64,000 bases of DNA from Pseudomonas khavaziana (GCF_019145205.1 NZ_JAHSTT010000001.1:496001-560000), one strand, 5' to 3'; numbered from the stretch's first letter, positions 8,977 through 17,905 are shown. Notes: a model not told the origin generated them from the sequence alone. A program made the numbers and translations.

Positions 8977-9804
8977 ATGGATGCCCAAACCCTACGCGCC
9001 GAAACCTTCAAGGCCCTGCATGAGCGTGACCGCGCGTTTGTGATGCCCAACCCCTGGGATGCCGGCTCCGCGATCATGCTCGCCAGCCTGGGCTTCGAGG
9101 CGCTGGCCACCACCAGCGCGGGTTATGCATTCAGCCTGGGGCGGCCGGATGCGGAGGGCGCCCTGACCCTCGAGGACACTCTGCTCAATGCTGCGATGAT
9201 CGCCAACGCCACCACGCTGCCGGTCGCGGCGGACTTGGAAAACGGCTTCAGTGATACCCCCGAAGGCTGCGCCCAGACCATCCTGCGGGCGGCGGCCAGC
9301 GGGATTGTCGGTGGCTCCATCGAAGATGCCACGGGCATTGCCGTAGATCCGATCTATCCCTTTGATCTGGCTGTTGAGCGTGTGGAGGCCGCCGTCGCCG
9401 CCGCCCGCAGTTTGCCATTCCCCTTCACCCTGACCGCCCGCGCAGAAAATCTCCTGCATGGCCGCCTCGATCTGCCCGACACCCTTCGGCGCCTGCAGGC
9501 CTTTGCCGAAGCCGGCGCCGACGTGCTTTATGCCCCGGGCTTGCGCAGTGCCGAAGAGGTGCTGGCGGTGGTCAAGGCTGTGGCACCTAAACCCGTGAAT
9601 GTGTTGATGTCCGGTGGCCTTAAGCTCAGCGTGGCACAGTTGAGCGCGATGGGCGTCAAGCGCATCAGCATCGGCTCGGCCATGGCGTTGGCGGCGTATG
9701 GCGAATTCTATCGCGCTGCGCGGGAAGTCCATGAACAGGGCACATTCACCTTTACCGAGCGTTCGATGTCTTATGCCCAGGCCACTCAATTTTTCAAGGG
9801 CTGA
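8977..9804 (+). CDS. Isocitrate lyase/PEP mutase superfamily protein
   Basis: A 275-residue enzyme of the ICL/PEP-mutase superfamily. It has NPWDAGSA near 25-32, TTSAGYAFSLG near 45-54, the metal-binding AADLENGF (84-91) and SIEDATG (114-120). It lacks the isocitrate-lyase KKCGH active-site loop, so a carbon-carbon lyase or hydrolase on a small 2-oxo acid is more likely; the substrate is unknown. AGGAG lies 7 nt upstream of the ATG. The downstream gene starts 4 bp after its stop, suggesting an operon. Confidence 0.88.
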   Translation: MDAQTLRAETFKALHERDRAFVMPNPWDAGSAIMLASLGFEALATTSAGYAFSLGRPDAEGALTLEDTLLNAAMIANATTLPVAADLENGFSDTPEGCAQTILRAAASGIVGGSIEDATGIAVDPIYPFDLAVERVEAAVAAARSLPFPFTLTARAENLLHGRLDLPDTLRRLQAFAEAGADVLYAPGLRSAEEVLAVVKAVAPKPVNVLMSGGLKLSVAQLSAMGVKRISIGSAMALAAYGEFYRAAREVHEQGTFTFTERSMSYAQATQFFKG

Positions 9805-9807
9805 GCC

Positions 9808-10506
9808 GTGAGCTGGATAAAAGTGTCGGGTGCGTTGCTATTGCTGGCGTGCGCGTTCGCGCTGGCAGTTTGGCGTGGCTGGGTGCCGATGCCGGCTGAA
9901 TGGAATCCCTGGGCGCCTTTGGATGTGCGCGCCAGCCCGAACCTGCTGACGCGCTACAAGCTTAGCCGTTTGCAGGATGACCCGGCGCTGTGTGATCAGG
10001 TGTTGAAAACCTCCGGCCTGCGGGTGAGTCGCCAGGCGGATACCGCGACCGATGCGGCGTGCCCCTTGCGCAATATCTTGCGGGTGCAGGACGCTGACGT
10101 GGCCTTGAGCAGCAGCTTTCTCGCCAGTTGCCCGCTGGCCGTAGCGTTTGCCTTGTTCGAGCGTCACCGTCTGCAACCGGCAGCCCAGGCGATTTTTGGC
10201 CAGAGGGTGAGTCGCGTCGAACATTTGGGCAGCTTTGCCTGTCGCAATGTCTACAACCGAGCCGAAGGACGACTCAGCCAGCACGCCTCGGCCAATGCCC
10301 TGGACATCGCCGGTTTTCGCCTGGCCGATGGGCGCAGCATCAGCGTGCTCAAGGATTGGCCGGGGGAGGGTGACGGTGCGCGGTTCCTGCGCCAGGTACG
10401 CGATGGCGCTTGCGGCGATTTCAACGTGGTATTGAGCCCGGACTACAACGCGGCGCATCGCAACCACTTTCATCTGGATATGGGGCGGTGGTGGGTGTGT
10501 CGCTGA
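9808..10506 (+). CDS. Extensin-like family protein (membrane-anchored D,D-peptidase fold)
   Basis: A 232-residue protein starting with GTG directly after the preceding gene. One N-terminal membrane segment (about 4-22) is followed by a periplasmic extensin-like (PF06904) domain. Candidate zinc ligands are His159 and Asp166 in SQHASANALDIAGF and the His217/220/222 cluster in HRNHFHLD, the layout of the LAS/VanY peptidase fold. A role in trimming peptidoglycan cross-links is plausible but not shown for this family. Five cysteines (about 62, 85, 108, 145, 202) may form disulfides. Confidence 0.85.
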   Translation: MSWIKVSGALLLLACAFALAVWRGWVPMPAEWNPWAPLDVRASPNLLTRYKLSRLQDDPALCDQVLKTSGLRVSRQADTATDAACPLRNILRVQDADVALSSSFLASCPLAVAFALFERHRLQPAAQAIFGQRVSRVEHLGSFACRNVYNRAEGRLSQHASANALDIAGFRLADGRSISVLKDWPGEGDGARFLRQVRDGACGDFNVVLSPDYNAAHRNHFHLDMGRWWVCR

Positions 10507-10509
10507 GGT

Positions 10510-11130
10510 TTAAGCGGCCAGGCGCAGGTTTTGGGTGACCAGCGGGCGTGCCCAGTAGTAGTCGAAATCCAAGGCCTTTTGCTGTTCCATGAGCTCTTCT
10601 TCAGGGTAAGGCGCAGCAGCCGGTGGCAACAGGTCCAGTTCGAACTCGGCAATCGGCAGGTGCAGGGGGCGTGGCTGCGGCGCCGGGCCTGGCGCTGGCA
10701 GCGGTTGGCCGGCGTTCAGGACAATCGGCCGTACCCAGCCACTGTCGAAATCCTGCATGCGCTGCTGGGCGATGATTTCATCTTCCGGGAACGGTGTCGC
10801 GGCCGGTGGCAGCAGTTCGGTTTCGAATTCGGCTATCGGCAGGAACAGCGGCTCGGGCGGCGCGATCTCGATGTCTTTCACCTCGCACTCACGTTGGGTG
10901 AGGATCTGCGACAACAAGTCGGCGCCTTCACTGGGCTCAACCGCTGGGTCCAGCGGTGCTGGCGCCTTGGCGGCCAGCGCCTGCGGCGTTTCACCGAGCT
11001 GCTCGGCCAATGCCCGGGCGAAGAAGTCCTGCCACACATGACTCACCCCGGCCAGCGCTTGGGTATTGCGCAGGCCGTAGTGGTTGTGGGTCGGCAGTAC
11101 ACCGATGGTTAGAGGAAGAATGTCTGACAT
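10510..11130 (-). CDS. Pseudomonas hypothetical protein with an internal 44-residue duplication
   Basis: A 206-residue acidic protein starting at ATG 11130. The frame runs on to 11448, but that part is antisense to rsmJ. Two copies of a 44-residue module occupy about residues 95-138 and 156-199. Each reads LPIAEFE..LLPPAA.P.PE.E, then QQ...DFD..W.RP. A Pro/Ala linker joins them. The N-terminal part has an HNHYGLRN segment. No signal peptide, membrane segment or known domain is seen. It is convergent with the extensin-like gene and divergent from rsmJ. Confidence 0.8.
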   Translation of the reverse strand: MSDILPLTIGVLPTHNHYGLRNTQALAGVSHVWQDFFARALAEQLGETPQALAAKAPAPLDPAVEPSEGADLLSQILTQRECEVKDIEIAPPEPLFLPIAEFETELLPPAATPFPEDEIIAQQRMQDFDSGWVRPIVLNAGQPLPAPGPAPQPRPLHLPIAEFELDLLPPAAAPYPEEELMEQQKALDFDYYWARPLVTQNLRLAA

Positions 11131-11226
11131 TTTTCTCGGTCGTCGCTCAGCTCTGGCAAAATACCTGACTGTTGTTTTTATCGGCCGTTTTTGGCCGATC
11201 CTTAATATTTTCGAGCGTAGCGATTG

Positions 11227-12009
11227 ATGAGCGAACAACCAGCGGCCAGCCGCATCCAGGTCGAGGCGTTGGCCGACAGTTTCCAGGTCCGCGCCGAGCA
11301 GTGGGCTGCGCTGTTGGGCTTGCCCCTGCAGGTGGCGGATGCGGATTTTTCCCTGCAAGTCGGGGAGCAGGGCCTGCAACTGCAACAGCTTGGGCCTGAT
11401 GCGCCGGGGCCCGTGCGGGTCGACTTTGTCGAGGGCGGGGCGGCGCACCGGCGTCTATATGGCGGTGGCAGCGGGCAGATGATCGCCAAGGCCGTGGGCA
11501 TTGCCCAAGGCGTGCGGCCCCGGGTGCTGGACGCCACGGCTGGCTTGGGCAAGGACGCGTTCGTACTCGCCAGCCTGGGGTGCGAGATGAGCCTGATCGA
11601 GCGCCAGCCGTTGATCGGCGCCTTGCTCGAAGACGGCCTGGCACGGGCTGCGCAAGATGTTGAAGTGGCACCGATTGTGGCGCGCATGCAACTGCTCAAG
11701 GGCAACTCCATCGACGTGATGCTTAATTGGGAAGGTGAGCCGCCGCAGGTGATCTACCTTGATCCGATGTTTCCGCATCGTGAGAAAACTGCCCTGGTGA
11801 AGAAGGAAATGCGCCTGTTCCGGCCGCTGGTAGGCGATGATCCGGATGCACCGGCGTTGCTCGCGGCTGCCCTGGCGCTGGCCAGCCACCGCGTGGTGGT
11901 CAAGCGCCCGCGCAAGGCGCCTTGCATTGACGGGCCGAAGCCGAGCCATGCATTGGATGGTAAATCCAGCCGTTATGACATCTATCCTAAAAAAGCCCTG
12001 AAACCCTGA
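11227..12009 (+). CDS. rsmJ: 16S rRNA (guanine1516-N2)-methyltransferase RsmJ
   Basis: A 260-residue SAM-dependent methyltransferase of the RsmJ (YhiQ) family, which methylates G1516 of 16S rRNA. The SAM-binding block is [17 protein letters not shown] near 101-117. The family-specific [19 protein letters not shown] follows near 178-196. The ATG at 11227 is preferred to the TTG one codon earlier. It ends just before a strong bidirectional hairpin shared with the convergent TetR gene. Confidence 0.95.
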   Translation: MSEQPAASRIQVEALADSFQVRAEQWAALLGLPLQVADADFSLQVGEQGLQLQQLGPDAPGPVRVDFVEGGAAHRRLYGGGSGQMIAKAVGIAQGVRPRVLDATAGLGKDAFVLASLGCEMSLIERQPLIGALLEDGLARAAQDVEVAPIVARMQLLKGNSIDVMLNWEGEPPQVIYLDPMFPHREKTALVKKEMRLFRPLVGDDPDAPALLAAALALASHRVVVKRPRKAPCIDGPKPSHALDGKSSRYDIYPKKALKP

Positions 12010-12015
12010 GGTTGG

Positions 12016-12043
12016 TCGCTCCCACGCAGGCGCGTGGGAGCGA
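12016..12043. terminator. Hairpin between convergent rsmJ and tetR genes
   Basis: A perfect 12-bp stem TCGCTCCCACGC / GCGTGGGAGCGA with a 4-nt loop, starting 7 nt after the rsmJ stop and 6 nt before the tetR stop. It has no T-run and resembles a single REP-type palindrome serving as a bidirectional terminator. Confidence 0.65.
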
Positions 12044-12048
12044 TGGGT

Positions 12049-12684
12049 TCAGGGCCTGAATGCGCGCATAAACAACCTCACGACCTCCTGCACATGCTCC
12101 TCGGCCTCTACGGCGCTCAGCTGTCCGCCGCAGCCATACAACAAGCGAAAATTCGCCGTGCCCTTGAGCAGGCAAAAGAAGTGTTCGGCTGCCTTGAATG
12201 GTTTATCGATGCGCAGGGCACCGCTCTGGTCAATCTTGCCGAGCAGGCGCTCCATGCCTTGCAGCATGCGCATGGGGCCGGCCTCGAAGAAGATTTGTGA
12301 GAGTTTCACGTCCTGATTGCCGCTGGTCATCATCAGGCGATGCAGGTTCACCGACTCCTCGCTGTTGATCAGCCGATGGAAGCCCCGTGCGATGTTCAGC
12401 AGCACCGTCTCGACGGGCATGCCTGCGGGCAGCTCGAAGTACATCACCGGCAACTGCTCTTCACACTTGGCCACCACCGCGGAGGTGAACAGCGTCTCCT
12501 TGTCGGTGAAGTGGCTGTAGACGGTTAGTTTCGATACGCCGGCCGCCAGGGCGACGGCATCCATACTGGTGCTTGCGTAACCCTTGCTCAAGAACAGGAA
12601 TTTCGCCGCTTCGAGGATCGCCTGGCGTTTTGCCATGTCCTTGGGACGCCCGGGGCTGGCGGTGTTCACAGGATTGTCGGACAT
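12049..12684 (-). CDS. TetR-family repressor divergent from an RND efflux operon (MexL-like)
   Basis: A 211-residue TetR regulator. The HTH lies near residues 18-62 (ILEAAKFLFLSKGYASTSMDAVALAAGVSKLTVYSHF), with a helical ligand-binding domain to the end. The ATG at 12684 is the family start (MSDN...); the longer frame to 13476 is antisense to the pump gene. It is divergent from a MexJK-like adaptor-pump pair with a 93-bp gap containing a dyad. It therefore most likely represses the pump and itself, as MexL does for MexJK. Confidence 0.9.
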   Translation of the reverse strand: MSDNPVNTASPGRPKDMAKRQAILEAAKFLFLSKGYASTSMDAVALAAGVSKLTVYSHFTDKETLFTSAVVAKCEEQLPVMYFELPAGMPVETVLLNIARGFHRLINSEESVNLHRLMMTSGNQDVKLSQIFFEAGPMRMLQGMERLLGKIDQSGALRIDKPFKAAEHFFCLLKGTANFRLLYGCGGQLSAVEAEEHVQEVVRLFMRAFRP

Positions 12685-12702
12685 TTTCACCTTTAATACT
12701 GG

Positions 12703-12743
12703 ACTGGCGAGTTTGGTATTAATAACATACCGGCCAGTATAAT
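12703..12743. promoter_or_regulatory. Operator/promoter region between tetR and the RND operon
   Basis: An inner dyad GGTAT-N7-ATACC (12715-12731) lies within a wider ACTGGC (12703-12708) / GCCAGT (12733-12738) inverted repeat. TATAAT at 12738-12743 is a perfect -10 for the rightward pump operon. A TetR dimer bound here would block that promoter. Confidence 0.6.
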
Positions 12744-12777
12744 TATTCCTAGCACTATTTGCGAAAGGTCCTTCAGC

Positions 12778-13878
12778 ATGCGCAGCGCCGTCCTGCCCCT
12801 TGCTTTGTCTGTCAGCCTGGTCTTCCTGTTGGCCGCCTGCGGCCATGAAGAAGCGACCCCAACCAGCGTCCGCCCAGCCATGGTGGTACAACCGCAACCC
12901 TCCGCGCAGGCGATGGACAGTTACCCCGGCGAGGTGCGTGCCCGTTATGAACCGGACCTGGCCTTTCGCATCGGTGGCAAAGTCAGCAAGCGCCTGGTGG
13001 AGGAGGGGGAGCGGGTCAAAACCAATCAGCCGCTTGCCGAACTCGACCCCCAGGATGTGCGCCTGCAACTGGAAGCCACCCGTGCCCAAGTGGCTGCCGC
13101 CGAGGCCAACCTGAGCCTGGTGCGCGCAGAGCGTGATCGCTACAAGACCCTGATGGATCGTCAGATGGTCAGCCGTTCGCAGTACGACAATTCCGAAAAC
13201 CTCTACCGAGCGGGTGAAGCACGCCTGAAGCAGATCAAGGCCGAGCACGAGGTCTCGAGCAATCAGGCCGGCTATGCTGTGCTGCGTGCGCCTCAGAACG
13301 GAGTGGTCGCCAAGCGTGCGGTGGAAGTGGGACAAGTGGTTTCTGCTGGCCGGACTGTGTTCACCCTGGCCACCGATGGCGAGCGCGAAGTATTGATCAG
13401 CCTGCCCGAACATGGCTTTGGCCGCTTCAAGATTGGCCAACCGGTGTCGGTGGAGTTGTGGAGCCAGCCGGATCAACGCTTCGCCGGGCGCATTCGTGAG
13501 CTGTCACCTGCCGCCGACCCGAAATCACGCACCTTCGCCGCTCGCGTCGCCTTCACGGGTGGCAAAGTACCCGCCGAGCTGGGCCAAAGTGCCCGTGTGT
13601 TCATACAAGCTGACGGTGTCATTCCACTGTCGGTGCCGCTGTCTGCCCTCAGCGCCGAGAATGGCGCGTCCTACGTCTGGCGCGTGCAGCCGGACAACAC
13701 GCTTGAGCGCATCCCGGTGCGCATTGGCGCCTTCGGTGAAAAAACCGTGCCTGTACTGGAAGGCTTGACCCCCACCGACTGGGTGGTTGCCGCAGGCGTG
13801 CATGTGCTCCATGAGGGCCAGCAAGTGCGCCCGGTGGATCGCTCCAACCGTGTGGTGAATCTGGCGGCCAAGGAGTAG
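12778..13878 (+). CDS. RND efflux periplasmic adaptor lipoprotein (MexJ-like)
   Basis: A 366-residue membrane-fusion protein with a signal peptide and lipobox LAAC (Cys21). It has a barrel-sandwich/lipoyl half near 60-75, a coiled-coil hairpin near 90-160 (ATRAQVAAAEANLSLVRAERD), and the second lipoyl half YAVLRAPQNGVV. Beta-barrel and membrane-proximal domains follow. It links the inner-membrane pump to an outer-membrane channel. It is 3 bp from the pump gene. No outer-membrane factor gene follows, as in mexJK, so it probably borrows OprM or TolC-type OpmH. Confidence 0.92.
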   Translation: MRSAVLPLALSVSLVFLLAACGHEEATPTSVRPAMVVQPQPSAQAMDSYPGEVRARYEPDLAFRIGGKVSKRLVEEGERVKTNQPLAELDPQDVRLQLEATRAQVAAAEANLSLVRAERDRYKTLMDRQMVSRSQYDNSENLYRAGEARLKQIKAEHEVSSNQAGYAVLRAPQNGVVAKRAVEVGQVVSAGRTVFTLATDGEREVLISLPEHGFGRFKIGQPVSVELWSQPDQRFAGRIRELSPAADPKSRTFAARVAFTGGKVPAELGQSARVFIQADGVIPLSVPLSALSAENGASYVWRVQPDNTLERIPVRIGAFGEKTVPVLEGLTPTDWVVAAGVHVLHEGQQVRPVDRSNRVVNLAAKE

Positions 13879-13881
13879 TCC

Positions 13882-16800
13882 ATGGGTTTCAATCTCTCCG
13901 AATGGGCGTTGCGTAATCGCCAGATCGTGCTGTTCCTGATGATCCTGCTGGCGGTGGTTGGCACCTTGTCCTACACCAAGCTGGGGCAAAGCGAAGACCC
14001 GCCCTTTACCTTCAAGGCCATGGTGATCAAGACCAACTGGCCCGGCGCCACGGCCCAGGAAGTGTCGCGCCAAGTCACCGAGCGCATCGAGAAAAAACTG
14101 ATGGAGACCGGTGAGTACGAGCGCATCGTGTCCTTCTCGCGCCCTGGTGAATCACAGGTGACCTTCATGGCTCGCGATTCGATGCCTTCGGCGCGAATTC
14201 CTGAGCTGTGGTACCAGGTGCGCAAGAAAATCAGCGACATCCGCCAGACCTTGCCGCCGGATATCCAGGGACCGTTTTTCAACGATGAGTTCGGCACCAC
14301 TTTCGGCAACATTTATGCCCTGACTGGCGACGGCTTTGACTATGCCGTGCTCAAGGACTATGCCGACCGCATCCAGATTCAACTGCAGCGGGTTCCGGAC
14401 GTAGGCAAGGTCGAGTTGCTTGGCCTGCAGGACGAGAAGATCTGGATCGAGCTGTCCAACCTCAAGCTCGCCACCCTCGGGTTGCCATTGGCAGCGGTAC
14501 AGCAGGCGTTGCAGGAACAAAATGCGGTCTCGACCGCCGGTTTCTTTGAAACCCCGAGCGAGCGCGTGCAGTTGCGGGTATCGGGCAATTTCAAAACCGT
14601 GGAGGAAATCCGCAACTTCCCGATCCGTGTGGGGGATCGCACCTTCCGCATCGGTGATGTGGCCGACATCCACCGTGGCTTCAATGACCCTCCGGCACCG
14701 CGCATGCGTTATATGGGCGCAGACGCCATCGGCCTGGCCGTGGCCATGCGTGACGGTGGGGATATTCTGGTGCTGGGTAAAGCCCTTGAAGGTGAATTCG
14801 CACGCTTGCAGAAGAACCTTCCTGCAGGCATGGAGCTGCGCAAGGTGTCCGACCAACCGGCAGCGGTGAAGACCAGTGTCGGCGAATTCGTTCAAGTACT
14901 TGCCGAAGCATTGGCGATTGTATTGCTGGTGAGTTTTTTCTCCCTCGGTGTGCGTACCGGCATGGTGGTTGCCCTGGCGATTCCGCTGGTACTGGCGATG
15001 ACCTTTGCCACCATGTATTACCTCGGCATCGGCCTGCACAAGATTTCCCTCGGCGCCTTGGTCCTGGCTTTGGGCTTACTGGTGGATGACGCGATCATCG
15101 CCGTGGAAATGATGGCGATCAAAATGGAGCAGGGCTACGATCGCCTCAAGGCTGCCAGCTTCGCCTGGACCAGCACCGCGTTCCCCATGCTCACCGGTAC
15201 GTTGATCACGGCGGCGGGCTTCCTGCCGATTGCCACCGCGCAATCGAGCACTGGCGAATACACCCGTTCGATCTTCCAAGTGGTGACCATCGCCTTGCTG
15301 GCTTCCTGGGTGGCCGCCGTAGTGTTCGTACCCTACCTGGGGGAAAAGCTCCTGCCGGACCTTGCGAAGATTCATGCGGCCAAGCATGGCGCTGATGGTC
15401 CTGATCCCTACGGCACGCCTTTTTACCAGCGCGTAAGACGTTTGGTGGAGTGGTGCGTACGTCGGCGTAAGACGGTCATCGTCCTGACCTTGCTGTTGTT
15501 CATTGGCTCGGTTGCGTTGTTCCGCTTCGTGCCGCAACAGTTCTTCCCGGCGTCCGGGCGCCTGGAGCTGATGGTCGATCTGAAACTGGCCGAAGGTGCC
15601 TCCCTGAGCAACACCGCCGACCAGGTCAAGCGCCTGGAGGCGTTGCTCAAGGAACACGCCGGCATCAACAATTACGTGGCTTATGTGGGCACCGGCTCGC
15701 CGCGCTTTTACCTGCCTTTGGACCAGCAATTGCCGGCCGCCAGCTTTGCGCAATTCGTGGTGCTGGCTAACACCATCGAGGAACGTGAAAGTCTGCGCAC
15801 CTGGCTGATCGAAACGCTTAACGAGCAATTCCCCGACCTGCGCTCGCGGGTCACCCGCCTGGAGAACGGCCCGCCCGTGGGTTACCCGGTGCAATTTCGT
15901 GTGACTGGCGAGCACATTGAAGAAGTCCGCGCACTGGCCCGCAAAGTAGCGGCCAAGGTTCGCGAAAACGCCCATGTGGTCAACGTGCACCTGGATTGGG
16001 AAGAACCGAGCAAAATCGTCTACCTGAACATCGACCAGGATCGTGCGCGTGCCCTCGGCGTGAGCACCGCAAACTTGTCGAAGTTCCTGCAGAGTTCCTT
16101 GACCGGTTCCAGTGTCAGCCAATACCGGGAGGACAATGAATTGATCGAGATCCTCCTGCGCGGCACTGTCCATGAACGTACCGAGTTGTCGCTGCTGCCA
16201 AGCCTGGCGGTGCCTACCGACAATGGTAAAAGCGTGGCGCTCTCGCAAATCGCCACCCTCGAGTACGGTTTTGAAGAGGGCATTATCTGGCACCGCAATC
16301 GCCTGCCGACAGTGACCGTGCGCGCCGATATCTACGGCAAGGAACAACCGGCGACATTGGTCCAGCAGATCCTGCCGACCCTTGCACAGGTGCGTACCGA
16401 ACTGCCGGACGGCTACCTGCTGGACGTGGGCGGCACGGTTGAGGACTCCGCTCGTGGGCAGAACTCGGTGAAGGCGGGCGTGCCGCTGTTCATTGTGGTG
16501 GTGCTGACGTTACTGATGCTGCAATTGCGCAGCTTCTCACGCACCGCGATGGTCTTCCTCACCGCGCCGCTGGGGTTGATCGGCGTCACCCTGTTTCTGC
16601 TGGTATTCCGCCAACCCTTCGGTTTCGTTGCCATGCTCGGCACCATCGCTCTGTCGGGGATGATCATGCGCAACTCAGTGATCCTGGTGGACCAGATCGA
16701 GCAGGACATTAAGGCCGGCCTGGCGCCCTGGCAGGCGATTATCGAAGCCACCGTCCGACGTTTCCGCCCCATTGTGCTGACGGCCCTGGCAGCCGTGCTG

Positions 16801-16947
16801 GCGATGATTCCGCTGTCGCGTAGCGTGTTCTTCGGACCGATGGCCGTGGCGATCATGGGCGGATTGATTGTGGCGACGGCGTTGACGCTGCTGTTCTTGC
16901 CGGCGCTGTACGCGGCATGGTTCAGAATCAGGAAGGATGGGGTGTAA
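13882..16947 (+). CDS. RND multidrug efflux permease (MexK-like)
   Basis: A 1021-residue inner-membrane proton antiporter of the HAE/AcrB superfamily. It has a first transmembrane helix at about 14-30 and two large periplasmic loops. TM4 contains the proton-relay aspartates in ALGLLVDDAIIAVEMM near residue 400. The C-terminal half has the GMIMRNSVILVDQIEQD block. It exports hydrophobic or amphiphilic compounds with the adaptor encoded just upstream. Full length, with no frameshift. Substrate range cannot be read from sequence; MexK-type pumps handle triclosan and some antibiotics. Confidence 0.94.
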   Translation: MGFNLSEWALRNRQIVLFLMILLAVVGTLSYTKLGQSEDPPFTFKAMVIKTNWPGATAQEVSRQVTERIEKKLMETGEYERIVSFSRPGESQVTFMARDSMPSARIPELWYQVRKKISDIRQTLPPDIQGPFFNDEFGTTFGNIYALTGDGFDYAVLKDYADRIQIQLQRVPDVGKVELLGLQDEKIWIELSNLKLATLGLPLAAVQQALQEQNAVSTAGFFETPSERVQLRVSGNFKTVEEIRNFPIRVGDRTFRIGDVADIHRGFNDPPAPRMRYMGADAIGLAVAMRDGGDILVLGKALEGEFARLQKNLPAGMELRKVSDQPAAVKTSVGEFVQVLAEALAIVLLVSFFSLGVRTGMVVALAIPLVLAMTFATMYYLGIGLHKISLGALVLALGLLVDDAIIAVEMMAIKMEQGYDRLKAASFAWTSTAFPMLTGTLITAAGFLPIATAQSSTGEYTRSIFQVVTIALLASWVAAVVFVPYLGEKLLPDLAKIHAAKHGADGPDPYGTPFYQRVRRLVEWCVRRRKTVIVLTLLLFIGSVALFRFVPQQFFPASGRLELMVDLKLAEGASLSNTADQVKRLEALLKEHAGINNYVAYVGTGSPRFYLPLDQQLPAASFAQFVVLANTIEERESLRTWLIETLNEQFPDLRSRVTRLENGPPVGYPVQFRVTGEHIEEVRALARKVAAKVRENAHVVNVHLDWEEPSKIVYLNIDQDRARALGVSTANLSKFLQSSLTGSSVSQYREDNELIEILLRGTVHERTELSLLPSLAVPTDNGKSVALSQIATLEYGFEEGIIWHRNRLPTVTVRADIYGKEQPATLVQQILPTLAQVRTELPDGYLLDVGGTVEDSARGQNSVKAGVPLFIVVVLTLLMLQLRSFSRTAMVFLTAPLGLIGVTLFLLVFRQPFGFVAMLGTIALSGMIMRNSVILVDQIEQDIKAGLAPWQAIIEATVRRFRPIVLTALAAVLAMIPLSRSVFFGPMAVAIMGGLIVATALTLLFLPALYAAWFRIRKDGV

Positions 16948-16975
16948 ATCTGCGAATGTTTTGGTAAGCCGGGCG

Positions 16976-17003
16976 GGAACCTTTTTTTCACGCTTGCCAC
17001 ATA
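16976..17003 (+). promoter_or_regulatory. HrpL-type promoter (hrp box), third copy
   Basis: GGAACC (16976-16981), 15-nt spacer, CCACATA (16997-17003): a full match to GGAACC-N15/16-CCACNNA. It lies 86 nt upstream of the ATG at 17090 and 29 nt after the RND gene stop. It is far from the first two boxes but identical in architecture. Confidence 0.85.
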
Positions 17004-17089
17004 TGGTTACCTGTTCGACAGGTATTTAATCCGGTCGATTTTTATCGCCAGGATCAAGTTTCCAGAACATTCATAGAGGTGGAACTGAG

Positions 17090-17332
17090 ATGCTACTACA
17101 AGCATTGGGTAACTTTTATACCGGGATCGGCATGCTGCTGGGTGGTGGTCTAAACCAGATGGGCTGCAACAAGCATTCGCATAATGATTCTGTCAGTCGG
17201 CGTGAGCTGACTGATGCGCTCGAATCCTTTAAATACGACAATTCACAGCCCAAGGGCAATATCACAATCAACAACAGCATTGCCAACGCCAATGCCAATA
17301 GCAACACCCAATTGGGTCGCTCAACGCATTGA
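17090..17332 (+). CDS. Small HrpL-controlled protein, unknown function
   Basis: An 80-residue protein. Its N-terminus is hydrophobic and glycine-rich (about 1-24). A charged middle (RRELTDALESF) follows, then an Asn-rich tail with repeated NAN motifs. AGGTGGA lies just upstream of the ATG. The hrp box makes it a candidate type III substrate or accessory. The Asn/Ser/Gln-rich composition fits, although its N-terminus is more hydrophobic than typical secretion signals. The family is not recognised. Confidence 0.65.
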   Translation: MLLQALGNFYTGIGMLLGGGLNQMGCNKHSHNDSVSRRELTDALESFKYDNSQPKGNITINNSIANANANSNTQLGRSTH

Positions 17333-17363
17333 GTGAGCGTTTGTCACTTTTTGTCATTGGGTG

Positions 17364-17402
17364 AACGGCAAGCACTTCGCGCGCCGCGAAGTGTTTGCCG
17401 TT
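17364..17402 (+). terminator. Long hairpin after the third HrpL-box gene
   Basis: An 18-bp stem (17364-17381 / 17385-17402), complementary except for one G-T wobble pair, with a CGC loop, 31 nt after the stop codon. There is no strong T-run. It would still block or process the transcript, and it argues against a gene starting at the GTG at 17361. Confidence 0.6.
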
Positions 17403-17414
17403 TACGATCAAGCA

Positions 17415-17660
17415 ATGCTCCATGGGCCAGGCTGTTGGCTGGTTATCCGCGCTGATTTACATGCTGATGCAAACACCCAGCAGCTCAGTTGGAACGCCTG
17501 CGCCTGTTTCCCCGACTCAGAAATGCCTGATGGACAGGCAGAAGACTTGGCATCGCCATCTGGCGGCCAAGCCGTTTTCAATGAGTATATGGAGAGTTCT
17601 ACATGTCGTTTTTTAATGCCATTGCAGCTTTCAAAGGGGCGTTTCTCGGGGCTTTGCTAG
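17415..17660 (+). CDS. Doubtful small reading frame between two hypothetical genes
   Basis: An 81-residue frame with protein-like composition (GCWLVIRADLHADANTQQLSWNACACFPDSE). It has no good ribosome-binding site, starts after a strong hairpin, and overlaps the next gene by 58 bp. It could be a chaperone-like acidic protein or chance coding. I list it because the gap would otherwise be empty. Confidence 0.25.
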   Translation: MLHGPGCWLVIRADLHADANTQQLSWNACACFPDSEMPDGQAEDLASPSGGQAVFNEYMESSTCRFLMPLQLSKGRFSGLC

Positions 17661-17839
17661 GTAATCATTTTCCCCGTGATGACGTTGGCACCACCCGACC
17701 CTACAGGCCTGATGAAGGGGCTTCGGGCCATCACCGTCCCCACTTCAGCCACGCCCGACCCGTGACGACATACCAGCATCAACAACCGGTCAGCGGCTAT
17801 CACTCGCCCCACAGACCCTTGTACCCGCTTTTTCGTTGA
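17603..17839 (+). CDS. Small protein with hydrophobic Gly-rich N-terminus and His/Pro-rich tail
   Basis: A 78-residue protein with GGAG 9 nt before the ATG. A short hydrophobic Gly/Ala segment (about 5-21) precedes a tail rich in His, Pro, Tyr and Arg. The layout (hydrophobic Gly-rich start, polar tail) is similar to the HrpL-controlled gene at 17090, with which it may share a transcript if the hairpin at 17364 is read through. No perfect hrp box of its own is visible. Function unknown. Confidence 0.5.
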   Translation: MSFFNAIAAFKGAFLGALLGNHFPRDDVGTTRPYRPDEGASGHHRPHFSHARPVTTYQHQQPVSGYHSPHRPLYPLFR

Positions 17840-17862
17840 GCCATTAGTAGGCGTTACCTGAA

Positions 17863-17905
17863 ACCACTGCGCCAAGGCCGTAAGAAGCGGCCTTGGCGCA
17901 GTGGT
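17863..17905. terminator. Perfect 18-bp hairpin between convergent genes
   Basis: ACCACTGCGCCAAGGCCG (17863-17880) and its exact complement (17888-17905) flank a 7-nt loop. It lies 23 nt after one stop and 20 nt before the convergent DUF4197 stop. It probably terminates both transcripts although it lacks a T-run. Confidence 0.7.

Noticed and set aside
17486..17515. Degenerate hrp-box-like sequence (GGAACG ... CCGAC) upstream of the 17603 gene
   Set aside because: Mismatches in both core elements; not distinguishable from chance.
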